64,000 bases of DNA from JARLGU01 sp036504535. GTDB lineage: Bacteria > Armatimonadota > Armatimonadia > Armatimonadales > Capsulimonadaceae. The stretch covers positions 62,001 to 126,000 of the forward strand of contig DASXUY010000049.1 of assembly GCA_036504535.1 (NCBI GenBank). The letters are read 5' to 3'. The notes below the pieces were generated by a model. The model saw only the letters and a list, made by a program, of their open reading frames with translations. It made no database searches and was not told where the DNA came from. The translations under genes were made by a program, and so were the position numbers. Positions 17,563 through 26,373 of this stretch are shown here, one piece after another. Positions within the stretch are counted from its first letter, which is position 1; each line of letters opens with the position of its first letter.

Positions 17563-18753
17563 ATGAAGATCATCGATCTACGCGTCCGGACGGTCGCTAT
17601 ACCGCTCACGTGCCAACTCCGCCACAACACCGGTGTGCACCCTGGCTATTTCGTCCGCACCATATTGGAGCTGATCACCGACGAAGGGATTGTCGGGCTT
17701 GGAGAGGTTGGCGGCGGCGATCAATGCGCTGCGGTGTTGAAGCTAAAGCCGCGTATTGTAGGCCTTGATCCGTTCCACCTCGAAGTGCTTAAACTCAAAG
17801 TCCTGCGCAGCATCTACTATATGAGCAATGCTCGTCTCTATGCGGCCATCGAAATGGCCTGCCTCGATATCCAAGGGAAGGTGCTCAATCGACCGCTCAG
17901 CGACTTGATCGGCGGCCGCGTGCGCGATTCCATTCCCTTCATCGCCTACCTGTTCTGGCGCTATGATCGCCCACGCGGCGGCCACGACGAGACAGCCGAG
18001 GACATGGCCGACTGGTGCGAAGAGCTGCACGAAACGCTCGGCGTGAATGCGATGAAGCTCAAGGCTGGCGTCATGGACCCCGACGAAGAGGCCCGTGTGC
18101 TCGAACTCTGCCGCGAGCGTCTCGGCCCCAAGTTCGGCTTGCGTATCGACCCAAATGGAGTCTGGTCGGTGCCGACTGCCGTACGTATCGGACGGCGCCT
18201 GGAACCGCTTGGCATCGAGTATTTCGAAGATCCAAGCTGGGGGCTCAACGGCAACGCAGCGGTCCGCTCACAGATTCGCATCCCCATAGCGACTAACATG
18301 TACCCTGCGCGTTTCGACGATCTCGCACCGGCCATCAAGATGGGCAGCGTGGATATCGTGCTGACCGATATTCACTACTGGGAGGGCCCACGAGGAGTGA
18401 AGGACCTCGTAGCCGTCTGCCGAACGTTCAACTTGGGTGTCGCCATGCACAGCGGTGCCGAGTTCGGCATCGAACTCGCTGCTATGTTGCATACCGCCAG
18501 CACAATCCCAGAAATGACGTTCGCAGGCGACGCGCACTACCACTATCTCACTGATGACATCATCGAAGGCGGCAAGTTCCAGTACGTGAACGGTTCCATT
18601 CAGGTACCGACTGGGCCAGGACTGGGAGTCACCCTCGACGAGGAGAAGATGGCCCGATACGGTAAGCTCTACGAAGAAAAAGGCGACTACTACGCTCGCT
18701 TCCACGCCGACCCGTACCGCCCGGAGTGGTTCCCGATTGTTGGAGGCGTATAG
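17563..18753 (+). CDS. Enolase-superfamily sugar-acid dehydratase (glucarate dehydratase-like)
   Basis: 396 residues; AAAGGAAA precedes ATG 17563. N-terminal capping domain (to ~125) and TIM barrel are full length. Catalytic positions follow the glucarate dehydratase subgroup: KLK motif (K165, K167), metal ligands D196 (RIDPNG), E222 (FEDPS), N245 (ATNMYP), and the D269/H296 dyad (TDIHYW, HSGAEFGI); spacings agree with the family within a few residues. It would dehydrate an aldarate or uronate-type acid. Next to a GH10 enzyme, substrates derived from glucuronoxylan are plausible. The exact substrate cannot be read from sequence. Confidence 0.92.
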   Translation: MKIIDLRVRTVAIPLTCQLRHNTGVHPGYFVRTILELITDEGIVGLGEVGGGDQCAAVLKLKPRIVGLDPFHLEVLKLKVLRSIYYMSNARLYAAIEMACLDIQGKVLNRPLSDLIGGRVRDSIPFIAYLFWRYDRPRGGHDETAEDMADWCEELHETLGVNAMKLKAGVMDPDEEARVLELCRERLGPKFGLRIDPNGVWSVPTAVRIGRRLEPLGIEYFEDPSWGLNGNAAVRSQIRIPIATNMYPARFDDLAPAIKMGSVDIVLTDIHYWEGPRGVKDLVAVCRTFNLGVAMHSGAEFGIELAAMLHTASTIPEMTFAGDAHYHYLTDDIIEGGKFQYVNGSIQVPTGPGLGVTLDEEKMARYGKLYEEKGDYYARFHADPYRPEWFPIVGGV

Positions 18754-18976
18754 TAAGGCGCTTCCCAAATATCGCGTAACCACTCGGGCGGATCCACCAA
18801 ATCTGAGAAAATCCGGCAGTAGCTGGCATCGATACAATTCTGGACCTGCTAGACCCCAGTACGCCGGTATCGATGGAGATTTGCGTCCGGTCAGGGCCGC
18901 TGCGCGAGTGGCGATCTTGAGGCTATAATAGCTCAATACCGCCACAGACATCGACCGCCTGAAACAAAAACGCTTG

Positions 18977-20218
18977 ATGAAATCATCCACCCCAATCCTT
19001 CTGCTCCTGGTAACCCTCATGACTATGACCACCACTGCTAACAGCGATAACCTGCCGCGCGGTCCCATCACCGGTGGCGCGACCGCCACATACGATCCCA
19101 CCCTGTGCGAAGAGTTACGGGTGCGCGAGGGTCTGCCCAACTTTTTCGCGAAGCTGAACGCAGGTAAACCAGTCAGCATCGCGTATCTTGGCGGCAGCAT
19201 TACAGCAGCCAACGGATGGCGACCCAAAACCCTGGCGTGGTTCCGCACGCAGTATCCGAAGGCATCGATCTCCGAGATCAACGCGGCGATTTCGGGCACA
19301 GGTTCCGACTACGGAGCGGTTCGCCTCGCTGGCGATGTGCTCGATAAGCACCCCGATTTGGTGTTCATGGAGCACCGTGTTAACGGTGGCGGCGGATACG
19401 AGGCGAAATCGGTGGAAGGTATCGTGCGGCAGATCTGGAACCACAACCCAAAGACAGACATCTGTCTCGTCTACACTATCTCCGAGGGAATGTTGAGCGC
19501 GATTGAATCTGGCAAGGAGCCCGCATTCGGCGTCATCATGGAGTCCGTCGCGAACGCGTACGGGGTTCCGTCCATCGACTTCGGCCCCGACATTGCCGCT
19601 CGCGTGCAGTCTGGCTCGTTGGTATTCAAGTCCAAAGAACCGGTAGAAGGCAAGGTGGTATTCACGCGCGACGGTGTCCACCCCGGCGACACTGGCCACG
19701 AGCTTTACGCAGCAACCATCGGGCGTTCGATGCTCACCATGGCCTCAATCGGGACAGCAGGCGACCACGTCCTGCGCCCGCCTCTCTCCCCGACGTGCTG
19801 GGAGGCGGCTGACCTGGTCCCGGTGAGCCACGCCACGCTTAGCGCTGGCTGGACGCCCATCGACCTCGATACTGATACCGTCTACCGCGACGATTTTGGG
19901 CGAACCAACGCGATGCTTCGCGGCGGCGTGAAGTGCGCTGCCGTCGGCGAAACGATTACCGTGCGCTGGACCGGCACAACCCTCGGATTCAGCGACATCC
20001 CGCAGGGCCAAGGGACACAGGTGGAGATCACCATCGACGGCGGAGCGCCCATCGTCATCGACCGCCCGCAATACGAAGCCATCCACACGTATGCGCGATT
20101 CTTCTACCTGCCGGAGAGTGCGCCGGGCGAGCACACCGCTGTCCTACGCGTTAAGACACTCCTCCCCGGTGTCAGCTACTACGCAGGCCAGATCCTCGTG
20201 ATCGGTAAGGCGCACTAA
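18977..20218 (+). CDS. Exported SGNH/GDSL hydrolase with C-terminal beta domain
   Basis: 413 residues from ATG 18977. Signal peptide STPILLLLVTLMTMTTTANS. The SGNH domain (about 55-265) shows block I YLGGSITAANG (catalytic Ser in GGSIT), an Asn in MEHRVNGGGG and the block V pair in GVHPGDTGHELYA. The C-terminal ~140 residues are a beta-sandwich (TVRWTGTTLGFSDIPQGQG), similar to the N-terminal domain of CE2-type esterases but placed after the catalytic domain. It probably removes acetyl or other esters from plant polysaccharide outside the cytoplasm. TATAAT at 18924-18929 may be its -10. Confidence 0.9.
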   Translation: MKSSTPILLLLVTLMTMTTTANSDNLPRGPITGGATATYDPTLCEELRVREGLPNFFAKLNAGKPVSIAYLGGSITAANGWRPKTLAWFRTQYPKASISEINAAISGTGSDYGAVRLAGDVLDKHPDLVFMEHRVNGGGGYEAKSVEGIVRQIWNHNPKTDICLVYTISEGMLSAIESGKEPAFGVIMESVANAYGVPSIDFGPDIAARVQSGSLVFKSKEPVEGKVVFTRDGVHPGDTGHELYAATIGRSMLTMASIGTAGDHVLRPPLSPTCWEAADLVPVSHATLSAGWTPIDLDTDTVYRDDFGRTNAMLRGGVKCAAVGETITVRWTGTTLGFSDIPQGQGTQVEITIDGGAPIVIDRPQYEAIHTYARFFYLPESAPGEHTAVLRVKTLLPGVSYYAGQILVIGKAH

Positions 20219-20337
20219 CGCAACTGCCCCGCACCAAGCGAAGGCACAGCGGCCTTAGGTCGCCTGTAATGCCCCCAAAAACCTGTGACATTTCTCACAT
20301 TGGATACTTGGTCCTAAAGAAGAATACCAATCGACCG

Positions 20338-20343
20338 TATAAT
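20338..20343 (+). promoter_or_regulatory. Possible -10 box of the transglutaminase gene
   Basis: Perfect TATAAT 73 bp before the ATG at 20417; no good -35 at 17 bp. Confidence 0.35.
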
Positions 20344-20416
20344 GATTCCGTGGCACCGTCGCACGCTCCTAAGTTGTCGGAGCAATTCTGATCGAAATCG
20401 CCCCTGGAATCAATCC

Positions 20417-21601
20417 ATGAACAAAGCCTTCCTATCGTCAATCGCAGGTCTCGCAATCCTCCTCGCCATGTTCGGCTCCGCTTGCGCCGCCGAGGAGTAC
20501 GCGGCGGTCAAGCATGGCCAAACGTTTGGCATGGGCAGCCCGGCGACCACCCCGAACCCCAGCCGCGTCACGCTCAAAGGAAGCGCAAAGACTGCTGGCG
20601 ACATGACGACAACTATCATCATCCACGTTCCGCGTGGTGTCCAGTCATTAAAGGTGAATATTCCCCTGCCCGCCAACATAAACCTCGTCGGGTGGCGCCA
20701 GTCCGCTGGCACCTACAAAGTGACATCGGTGCCGGTGGCGGCGTCGTCGGAGTTGCGCAAAGATGCGTACGGCAACGCGTTCCAGGTGCTCTCGTTCACC
20801 GACCCAGCCTACGGAGACATCGTCGTCACCGCAGACATGAAAACCATCGGCGCATCCGTTGACCTGAACCTACCGCTGCCCGCCGCGCCGTTCCCGCTTA
20901 GAAGCGTCCCAGACGATATCGCCCTCTACACGAAGCCGACCTCAATGGCACAGTCCGACAACGCCGCCATCATCGATCTCAGCAAACAGCTGACAACAGG
21001 CGCAAAGGACGAAGCCGCCGCCGTCCGCCAAATCGCGTCCTGGGTGTTCGCGAATATCGCGTATTCGAACGACGCCCCCGTTGTCGCCAACGCCGCCCAG
21101 ACCCTCGAAACCAAATCAGGTCAGTGCCGCGGCTACGCTTATCTGTTCGCCGCGCTTGCCCGCGCTGCAGGCATTCCGGTGCGCGGCGTGTGCGGCTACA
21201 CCGTCGAAGGCTCCACCGTCGTACCGCTCAGCGACGACGGTGGCAGCACCATCAAAGTGAGGCTCCACGATGTCCCGCACGCCTGGGTGGAGGTTTGGTA
21301 CCCTGAAGGTGGATGGGTGCCCTACGACCCCCAACTAACGGCCGGTTTCCTCGATATCCACCATGTCCGCTCCGCCGTCGCCGAGCCCACCGACTACGAG
21401 ACGCCCATCGTCGAATGGACAGGAAGCGGCGAAAAGTGGCGCAATCTGTCGTACGACGAGGACGATGTCTCCGCTAACTTCGTCGACACCACCGCCCTCG
21501 CATTCGACTCTGGCAACGTGACCACATCCCGCGTCCTGCTGGAACGACGCATTGCATCACTACCCACTAAAGTCTCCAGCAGCAATACAGTGAACCGCTA
21601 A
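20417..21601 (+). CDS. Exported transglutaminase-like cysteine protease/amidase
   Basis: 394 residues from ATG 20417, chosen because the signal peptide (AFLSSIAGLAILLAMFGSACA) follows directly. An N-terminal beta domain (~30-190) precedes a Transglut_core domain with the complete triad: C237 in SGQCRGYAYLFAALARAAGI, H288 in VPHAWVEVWYPEGGW and D304 in YDPQL. Such proteins act as proteases or peptide-crosslinking enzymes at the cell surface. Located between the esterase and the GH42-like enzyme, it may process cell-surface or extracellular proteins; no specific substrate can be proposed. Confidence 0.92.
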   Translation: MNKAFLSSIAGLAILLAMFGSACAAEEYAAVKHGQTFGMGSPATTPNPSRVTLKGSAKTAGDMTTTIIIHVPRGVQSLKVNIPLPANINLVGWRQSAGTYKVTSVPVAASSELRKDAYGNAFQVLSFTDPAYGDIVVTADMKTIGASVDLNLPLPAAPFPLRSVPDDIALYTKPTSMAQSDNAAIIDLSKQLTTGAKDEAAAVRQIASWVFANIAYSNDAPVVANAAQTLETKSGQCRGYAYLFAALARAAGIPVRGVCGYTVEGSTVVPLSDDGGSTIKVRLHDVPHAWVEVWYPEGGWVPYDPQLTAGFLDIHHVRSAVAEPTDYETPIVEWTGSGEKWRNLSYDEDDVSANFVDTTALAFDSGNVTTSRVLLERRIASLPTKVSSSNTVNR

Positions 21602-21901
21602 TCTAACACCCCCGCGTTGACGGCTCGCTCACAACGGGCCGTCCCGCACACCTGCGGCGGCGCCTTCAACGGAATCGGTATATACAGCCTTTTTACAGCA
21701 AGGCCCAATTCCGATTGACAGATACCGCGCACCGTCCTATACTTTGACTCAACACACGACACCGTTTACCCCAACCCGCGAACACTAACGCCACGCTCGC
21801 TCTTTTCCGCTCCATGCATAGCTGGTATTGCCAAGCTACTTTCATTGCGGTGGCGTCGCATGGGTATCGATGGTAAGTAAGTCGCCCATGAGGTTTCACT
21901 G
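21602..21901. other. Gene-free 300-bp gap
   Basis: Contains an imperfect hairpin GACGGC...GCCGTC about 20 bp after the transglutaminase stop (possible terminator) and TATACT near 21739, a possible -10 box for the next gene. Nothing else recognised. Confidence 0.4.
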
Positions 21902-24900
21902 ATGACCCGCCAATTGCCCCGCCGAATCGCCCTATTGTCCGCCCTAGTCGCCACCTGCGTTACGACAGCGACGAGTATGCTGGCAGCCGCCCCTGCCCCA
22001 CAACCGCTTCCCGGCCTGACGGTCGCGCGCACCGAATCTGTTGCTCCGAAAGCCCTTCGCGGTTACGGGACGCTGTCGGGAGAGTTCGCCGCATACTCCG
22101 CCCCGTCCGGCGCGATCTGCTCGCTGCTCGCGATCAAATGCGACAGCGAAGCGAAGGCGAAGCTTGTCCACGCCAAATATGTCAGCGATCTGCGCCTCAT
22201 TCTGCCTGTCACTGAAACAGCCGCAACCATCAAAGGCATGTCCGTGCCGATAGCAATCGTTCCCGACCAGGGCGCCATCGCCGCGTTCCGAGTCGGCACA
22301 GTGGTGAACATCGCCGCCGCGACCGACCGCCCGACGCTCGAAAAGGCGCTCAACGGCCTCGCCACCTCTCTCGCAAGAGCCGAACTCAAGCCCACCGCCA
22401 CCATCCCACCGTTCCTCGACTCGTGGGACAAGCACGGCTTTAGCTTCTACTACCGCGCCGGGACAACACCGCCAACCAAACCCGGCGAAAAGCGCATCCA
22501 GTTTGCCGACTACCATGTCCTCGGCGAGTTCGACTTCGCCAAGAAGAATAGCGACTCTGGCATGGTGTTCTGGGCTACCGAGAACATGTGCGACTTCGCT
22601 GATGGGCTCACCAACGAGAACATGTGGCAGTTCGGCGCGAAAGCAGCCCAGAATCGCGGCGTCCCGTTCACCGTGAACACGTCAAGCTCCGACCCAACGT
22701 GGCTCAGCGTGCGCTATCCCGACGACATCCAGTGGAAGATGCCCGGCTACTCGGGCGGCTACTACTCGGGCACGAGTGCCAACGATTCCGCCAAGGGCCA
22801 TATCGCCTGGAGCGCTGGCGCAGCCAATACCGCCGACCTCGCGGTCATGCAGAAGTATTGGCGCAAGTACGCCGCCATCCCCGAAGCTATCGAGTACCTC
22901 GAACCCCATGCCGAACTGCGCCACGGCGCCCACGACCTGCTGAATGAGTACGGTCCCGCCGCCGACCGCACATTCCGCGCCTACCTGAAGGGCCGCTACA
23001 CCGATACCGCCACCCTCAGCCGCCGCTGGTACGGCAAACCGGACTCGATTACCAACTGGGACAGCGTCCACGTCCCCGAACTCACCCACTTCTTCGGCGG
23101 CGACAAGCCCGCGTTCGACCTCACCGGCGATTGGCGAACGCAGGTCGAGCCCTACAAGACCGGCGAATCGGGTCCGACGAATCCTGCGCCCGACGAGTGG
23201 TACAAGCCAGCGCTCGACGACTCAGCGTGGCCCACCGTCCTCGCCCCCGGCAACGACGCCCAATCCCTGCTCCAGCACCGCCCCGCCGTCTGGCGACGAC
23301 ACTTCGACCTGCCCGCCGAGTGGCTGGCGGGCAAGCAGCGCGTCTGGCTGTATGTCTTTTCCCTCAACCGAGCGGCGCGCGAAAAGAACGCGGTCTACCT
23401 CAACGGCAAAAAGATCGCCGAGCCGGTGCTCACCAACGCCCCCAGTATCGTCACCGCAGAAGTGACAGGGACGCTCGTCGCAGGTCAGAACTTGCTCGCA
23501 CTGCGCCTCCCCGATAATATGCTCAGCTATCGCGCGTATCTTACCGACAAGGAACCGGCCACCTATCCCTACCTCGGTGAGCAAATGAACGCCCAATGGG
23601 TCGACTTCATTCGCTGGGAAGCATTCATTCGCGGCGATGCGATCCGGCGCAGCTTTGAAGCGATACGCCAGGTTGAACCCGACAAGAGTGTCATCTGCAT
23701 GTCCCCCGACTCCTACATCACCCAGGTGGAGCGTGTCTGCCAGGAGTACGGCGGCCACTTCCACAATACAGGCTACATGGGCGGATGGTGGCACGAATCG
23801 CTGCCGATGATGATGCGCGCCGCCGACATGCCGTTCTCAGTCGAGCCCGGCAACCCCGCAGCAAACCTCACCGACTTCAAGAACGGCCTCGGAATGTGGC
23901 TCACCGAAGGCGTCAATGCGGTCCACTACTTCATACACGTCGGCGACGTTTACTGGAACGATGAGATCTGCAAGTGGTTCGAAGACAACCAATCCACGAT
24001 AGGCATCTTCGGGAAAGCGCATGTGCCAAAGGCGCAGGTTGCTATGCTCTATGGCGACGATATCAACAACCTTACTGACTGGCCCTGGAACGCCAACATC
24101 TCCGGCGCGATCTCTTGCCAGTTCAACGTCGCCCTGCATAAGGACTACCATATGGACGGCGTCTCTGTTGGCGATATCGAGCGTGGAATCGCCGACCCAT
24201 ACCGGGTCATCATCGACACGAACAGCCGGATTATGGACGACAGCACAGTCGCCGCTATCGAAAAGTGGGTATCACGCGGCGGCGTCTTCGTTGCGCTGCA
24301 AGAGTCAGGCCGAAACACGCCAGAGAAGGCAGACTCGTGGCCGATCAGCCGTCTCACCGGGTACCGCGTTGCTTCTGCCTTCGGACACCCTGTCTCCAAG
24401 GCCATGCAATTCGCGCCCGGTCAGCAAATGTTCGTCCCGGCGCATTGGGACGAAACGTCGCTGCGCAACAACGGCAATGAGCTAGATGCCACCGCCACCG
24501 ACTGCATCCCGCTCATGCTTTGGCCCGACGGCAAAACCGCTGTCGGCATGCGCAAGGTCGGTCAGGGCACTATCATCACCGTCGGCTGCGCCTACACCAG
24601 GCCGTCCCTGCTTCCGGACATCCTTGCTTCGATGAAAATCGCAAAAATCCCCGGATACGCCGACCTGCCCGCAGTCAACTCTACCCACGAGGTCAGTAAC
24701 AACGGTCTCTACGATATCTGGATCACCGCAAACTTCTCGAACACCGACTCAACCACCGCGCTGAAGTTCAATGATGGCGTGTCACCCCTCTATGCCGTCG
24801 ACCTGCACACAAACGAGAAGCTCACCCCGGTCGTAGACGGCGGCCAGGCAAAGCTCGCGGGCCTCACCTACGCCCCCCGCGATATCCGCATCTTCGCCGC

Positions 24901-25810
24901 TCCCCGCCGTCAGATCGCAACCGCCCCGCTTGACTGGTTCAACCTGCAGCGCGGATGGTGGAGCGGCGCCACAACACCGCCGCAAGCAAAGCCGCTCGAA
25001 TACAAACCCGACAACATCGTCGACCTCGACACCGATTGGCGCATGAAACCGCTCGACGATACCGACACAGCCGACCACACAGCCCTCGCCGCGCCAGCGC
25101 TCGACGATACCACCTGGAAGGCTGCCGTCCTGAACAACTGGATCGTTCCCGAAGACCTGCCCACGCATAAGGTGATGCTGCGACGGAAGTTCACTGTGCC
25201 AGCAACCTGGACCAACGGGCACAACTACCTGTGGCTCAAAGCATGGCAGGATGGCGGCGCACGCGGAAAGTGCGACGTGTGGCTGGACGGTGCGCGGATA
25301 CTGCAAGGCGGCCGTGAATTCTCTGGGCAGGACATGACCACTCAGCTCAAGCCCGGGTCGCATCACACGCTCGCGATTGAAACATCCGGCGCGGGCGAAA
25401 TCGCTGGCTTCGGCGGCGACTTCTGGCTCAACTACATACCGAACCCGACCGCCACAATCAACCTCGCGGGTACATGGGACACATCGCGCGACGGTCTCAC
25501 GTGGGGCAAGCAGATCCCGCTCCCGGGCCCCTGGCAGGATGTGGCGATGGCGCGCCGAACGGTCAACATCAACCAGCCTGCGGGCCAAACCGTCATGTTC
25601 TGGGCCGACGACCCCGCCCTCACCGGCATCATCGTCAACGGCCACTGGGTCCGCCGCCACCACCACCGCATCGGCCAGTACACGTACGTCAACGTCACCC
25701 CCTGGGTCAAGTTCGGGCAGGACAACCGCCTGGAAATCCCCTACGCCGCCGGATCCAAAGGCGCTACTGCCGCTCTTGAACTCCGCTTCTTGCCAACAGC
25801 CGCAAAATGA
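21902..25810 (+). CDS. Giant exported GH42-like glycosidase with jelly-roll domains
   Basis: 1302 residues with a signal peptide (LLSALVATCVTTATSMLAAAPA). An N-terminal alpha/beta domain (~35-165) is followed by a jelly-roll-like segment (~180-270) and a TIM-barrel region. DLLNEYGPAADRTFRAYLK (E349) fits the acid/base strand of GH42, and FSVEPGNPAANLTDF (E648) fits the nucleophile region. Two GH2-type sugar-binding sandwiches are seen: one inserted at ~400-545 (VWRRHFDLPAEW, AVYLNGKKI) and one near 1050-1170 (VMLRRKFTVPATW, CDVWLDGARI). A trimerisation-like domain with HFVALQ-type strands lies at ~760-930. It resembles the truncated protein at 63050. Substrate unknown; a beta-galactoside or pectin side chain is plausible. 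Confidence 0.87.
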   Translation: MTRQLPRRIALLSALVATCVTTATSMLAAAPAPQPLPGLTVARTESVAPKALRGYGTLSGEFAAYSAPSGAICSLLAIKCDSEAKAKLVHAKYVSDLRLILPVTETAATIKGMSVPIAIVPDQGAIAAFRVGTVVNIAAATDRPTLEKALNGLATSLARAELKPTATIPPFLDSWDKHGFSFYYRAGTTPPTKPGEKRIQFADYHVLGEFDFAKKNSDSGMVFWATENMCDFADGLTNENMWQFGAKAAQNRGVPFTVNTSSSDPTWLSVRYPDDIQWKMPGYSGGYYSGTSANDSAKGHIAWSAGAANTADLAVMQKYWRKYAAIPEAIEYLEPHAELRHGAHDLLNEYGPAADRTFRAYLKGRYTDTATLSRRWYGKPDSITNWDSVHVPELTHFFGGDKPAFDLTGDWRTQVEPYKTGESGPTNPAPDEWYKPALDDSAWPTVLAPGNDAQSLLQHRPAVWRRHFDLPAEWLAGKQRVWLYVFSLNRAAREKNAVYLNGKKIAEPVLTNAPSIVTAEVTGTLVAGQNLLALRLPDNMLSYRAYLTDKEPATYPYLGEQMNAQWVDFIRWEAFIRGDAIRRSFEAIRQVEPDKSVICMSPDSYITQVERVCQEYGGHFHNTGYMGGWWHESLPMMMRAADMPFSVEPGNPAANLTDFKNGLGMWLTEGVNAVHYFIHVGDVYWNDEICKWFEDNQSTIGIFGKAHVPKAQVAMLYGDDINNLTDWPWNANISGAISCQFNVALHKDYHMDGVSVGDIERGIADPYRVIIDTNSRIMDDSTVAAIEKWVSRGGVFVALQESGRNTPEKADSWPISRLTGYRVASAFGHPVSKAMQFAPGQQMFVPAHWDETSLRNNGNELDATATDCIPLMLWPDGKTAVGMRKVGQGTIITVGCAYTRPSLLPDILASMKIAKIPGYADLPAVNSTHEVSNNGLYDIWITANFSNTDSTTALKFNDGVSPLYAVDLHTNEKLTPVVDGGQAKLAGLTYAPRDIRIFAAPRRQIATAPLDWFNLQRGWWSGATTPPQAKPLEYKPDNIVDLDTDWRMKPLDDTDTADHTALAAPALDDTTWKAAVLNNWIVPEDLPTHKVMLRRKFTVPATWTNGHNYLWLKAWQDGGARGKCDVWLDGARILQGGREFSGQDMTTQLKPGSHHTLAIETSGAGEIAGFGGDFWLNYIPNPTATINLAGTWDTSRDGLTWGKQIPLPGPWQDVAMARRTVNINQPAGQTVMFWADDPALTGIIVNGHWVRRHHHRIGQYTYVNVTPWVKFGQDNRLEIPYAAGSKGATAALELRFLPTAAK

Positions 25811-25837
25811 TCGCGGCCGCGCTTCGCCCCCCTCCGC

Positions 25838-25861
25838 GAAGGCACCCAAGCAGGTGCCTTC
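25838..25861 (+). terminator. Hairpin after the GH42-like gene
   Basis: GAAGGCACC-CAAGCA-GGTGCCTTC, a perfect 9-bp stem 28 bp past the stop codon, without a T tract. Confidence 0.5.
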
Positions 25862-25891
25862 ACGAGGGCCAGCGCCTTTGCACATTGCGGT

Positions 25892-26052
25892 GCATCCGCG
25901 AAGCGGTGCCTGGGAAGAGAAGACCGCCCTCCAGGCTAAGATCCCACGCGGTGGGCAATTGTCGCGTGTCGACGAAGCTTAAGCCCGTTCACGCCCACAA
26001 CTCTTAGCCCAACGGGCGATCCCATTTTCCCAGGCACCGCTTCAGCGGATGC
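25892..26052. repeat. 161-bp element bounded by 25-bp inverted repeats
   Basis: The left arm begins GCATCCGCGAAGCGG and ends CTGGGAA (25892-25916). The right arm (26027-26052) is its reverse complement with a single inserted base. The interior contains GCCCGTT...AACGGGC. No open frame of note. It looks like a MITE-like or REP-type element, or a folded RNA. No obvious target duplication flanks it. Confidence 0.7.
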
Positions 26053-26253
26053 AAACTACGGGACGCAAATATCGCACACGCACGTCGAATACAGACCGCT
26101 CGACTCCAATGCGATCTACGCATCCGCATCTGCCCTCGTCAACGTCTGCCGCACCTCTTCGCCCCGCCCCGCCCCCAACGCAACTTCCACCTCCCAATTG
26201 TTTAGCAACCCCGCCAACCGGGAACAGATTTATGAGTAATTTTGTTCAATGTA

Positions 26254-26282
26254 TTGACACAACCACACTCAATTAATATAAT
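26254..26282 (+). promoter_or_regulatory. Consensus housekeeping promoter of dnaK
   Basis: TTGACA (26254-26259), 17-bp spacer, TATAAT (26277-26282): a perfect sigma-70 consensus in an AT-rich patch, 91 bp before the ATG. It implies strong constitutive transcription. Confidence 0.85.
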
Positions 26283-26373
26283 AGATAATGTAATAGCAAT
26301 CTTACGATTGAGACAAGTTTACGAGAAGCGCAGGTCTCGGCGATGGTGATCTGCTGAAGAGGAGCACGAAGAT

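Larger units (their letters stand above)
25811..26373. other. Gene-free 563-bp gap before dnaK
   Basis: Holds the 25838 hairpin, the 161-bp inverted-repeat element and the dnaK promoter. Between 26053 and 26220 there is low-complexity Pro/Thr-coding-like sequence without a supported gene. No CIRCE element is present. Confidence 0.6.

Noticed and set aside
24782..25885. 367-codon minus-strand frame opposite the GH42-like gene
   Set aside because: Antisense to a clear coding region; composition and lack of motifs mark it as a shadow.
26230..26373. CIRCE operator before dnaK
   Set aside because: No TTAGCACTC-N9-GAGTGCTAA match or close variant in the leader.
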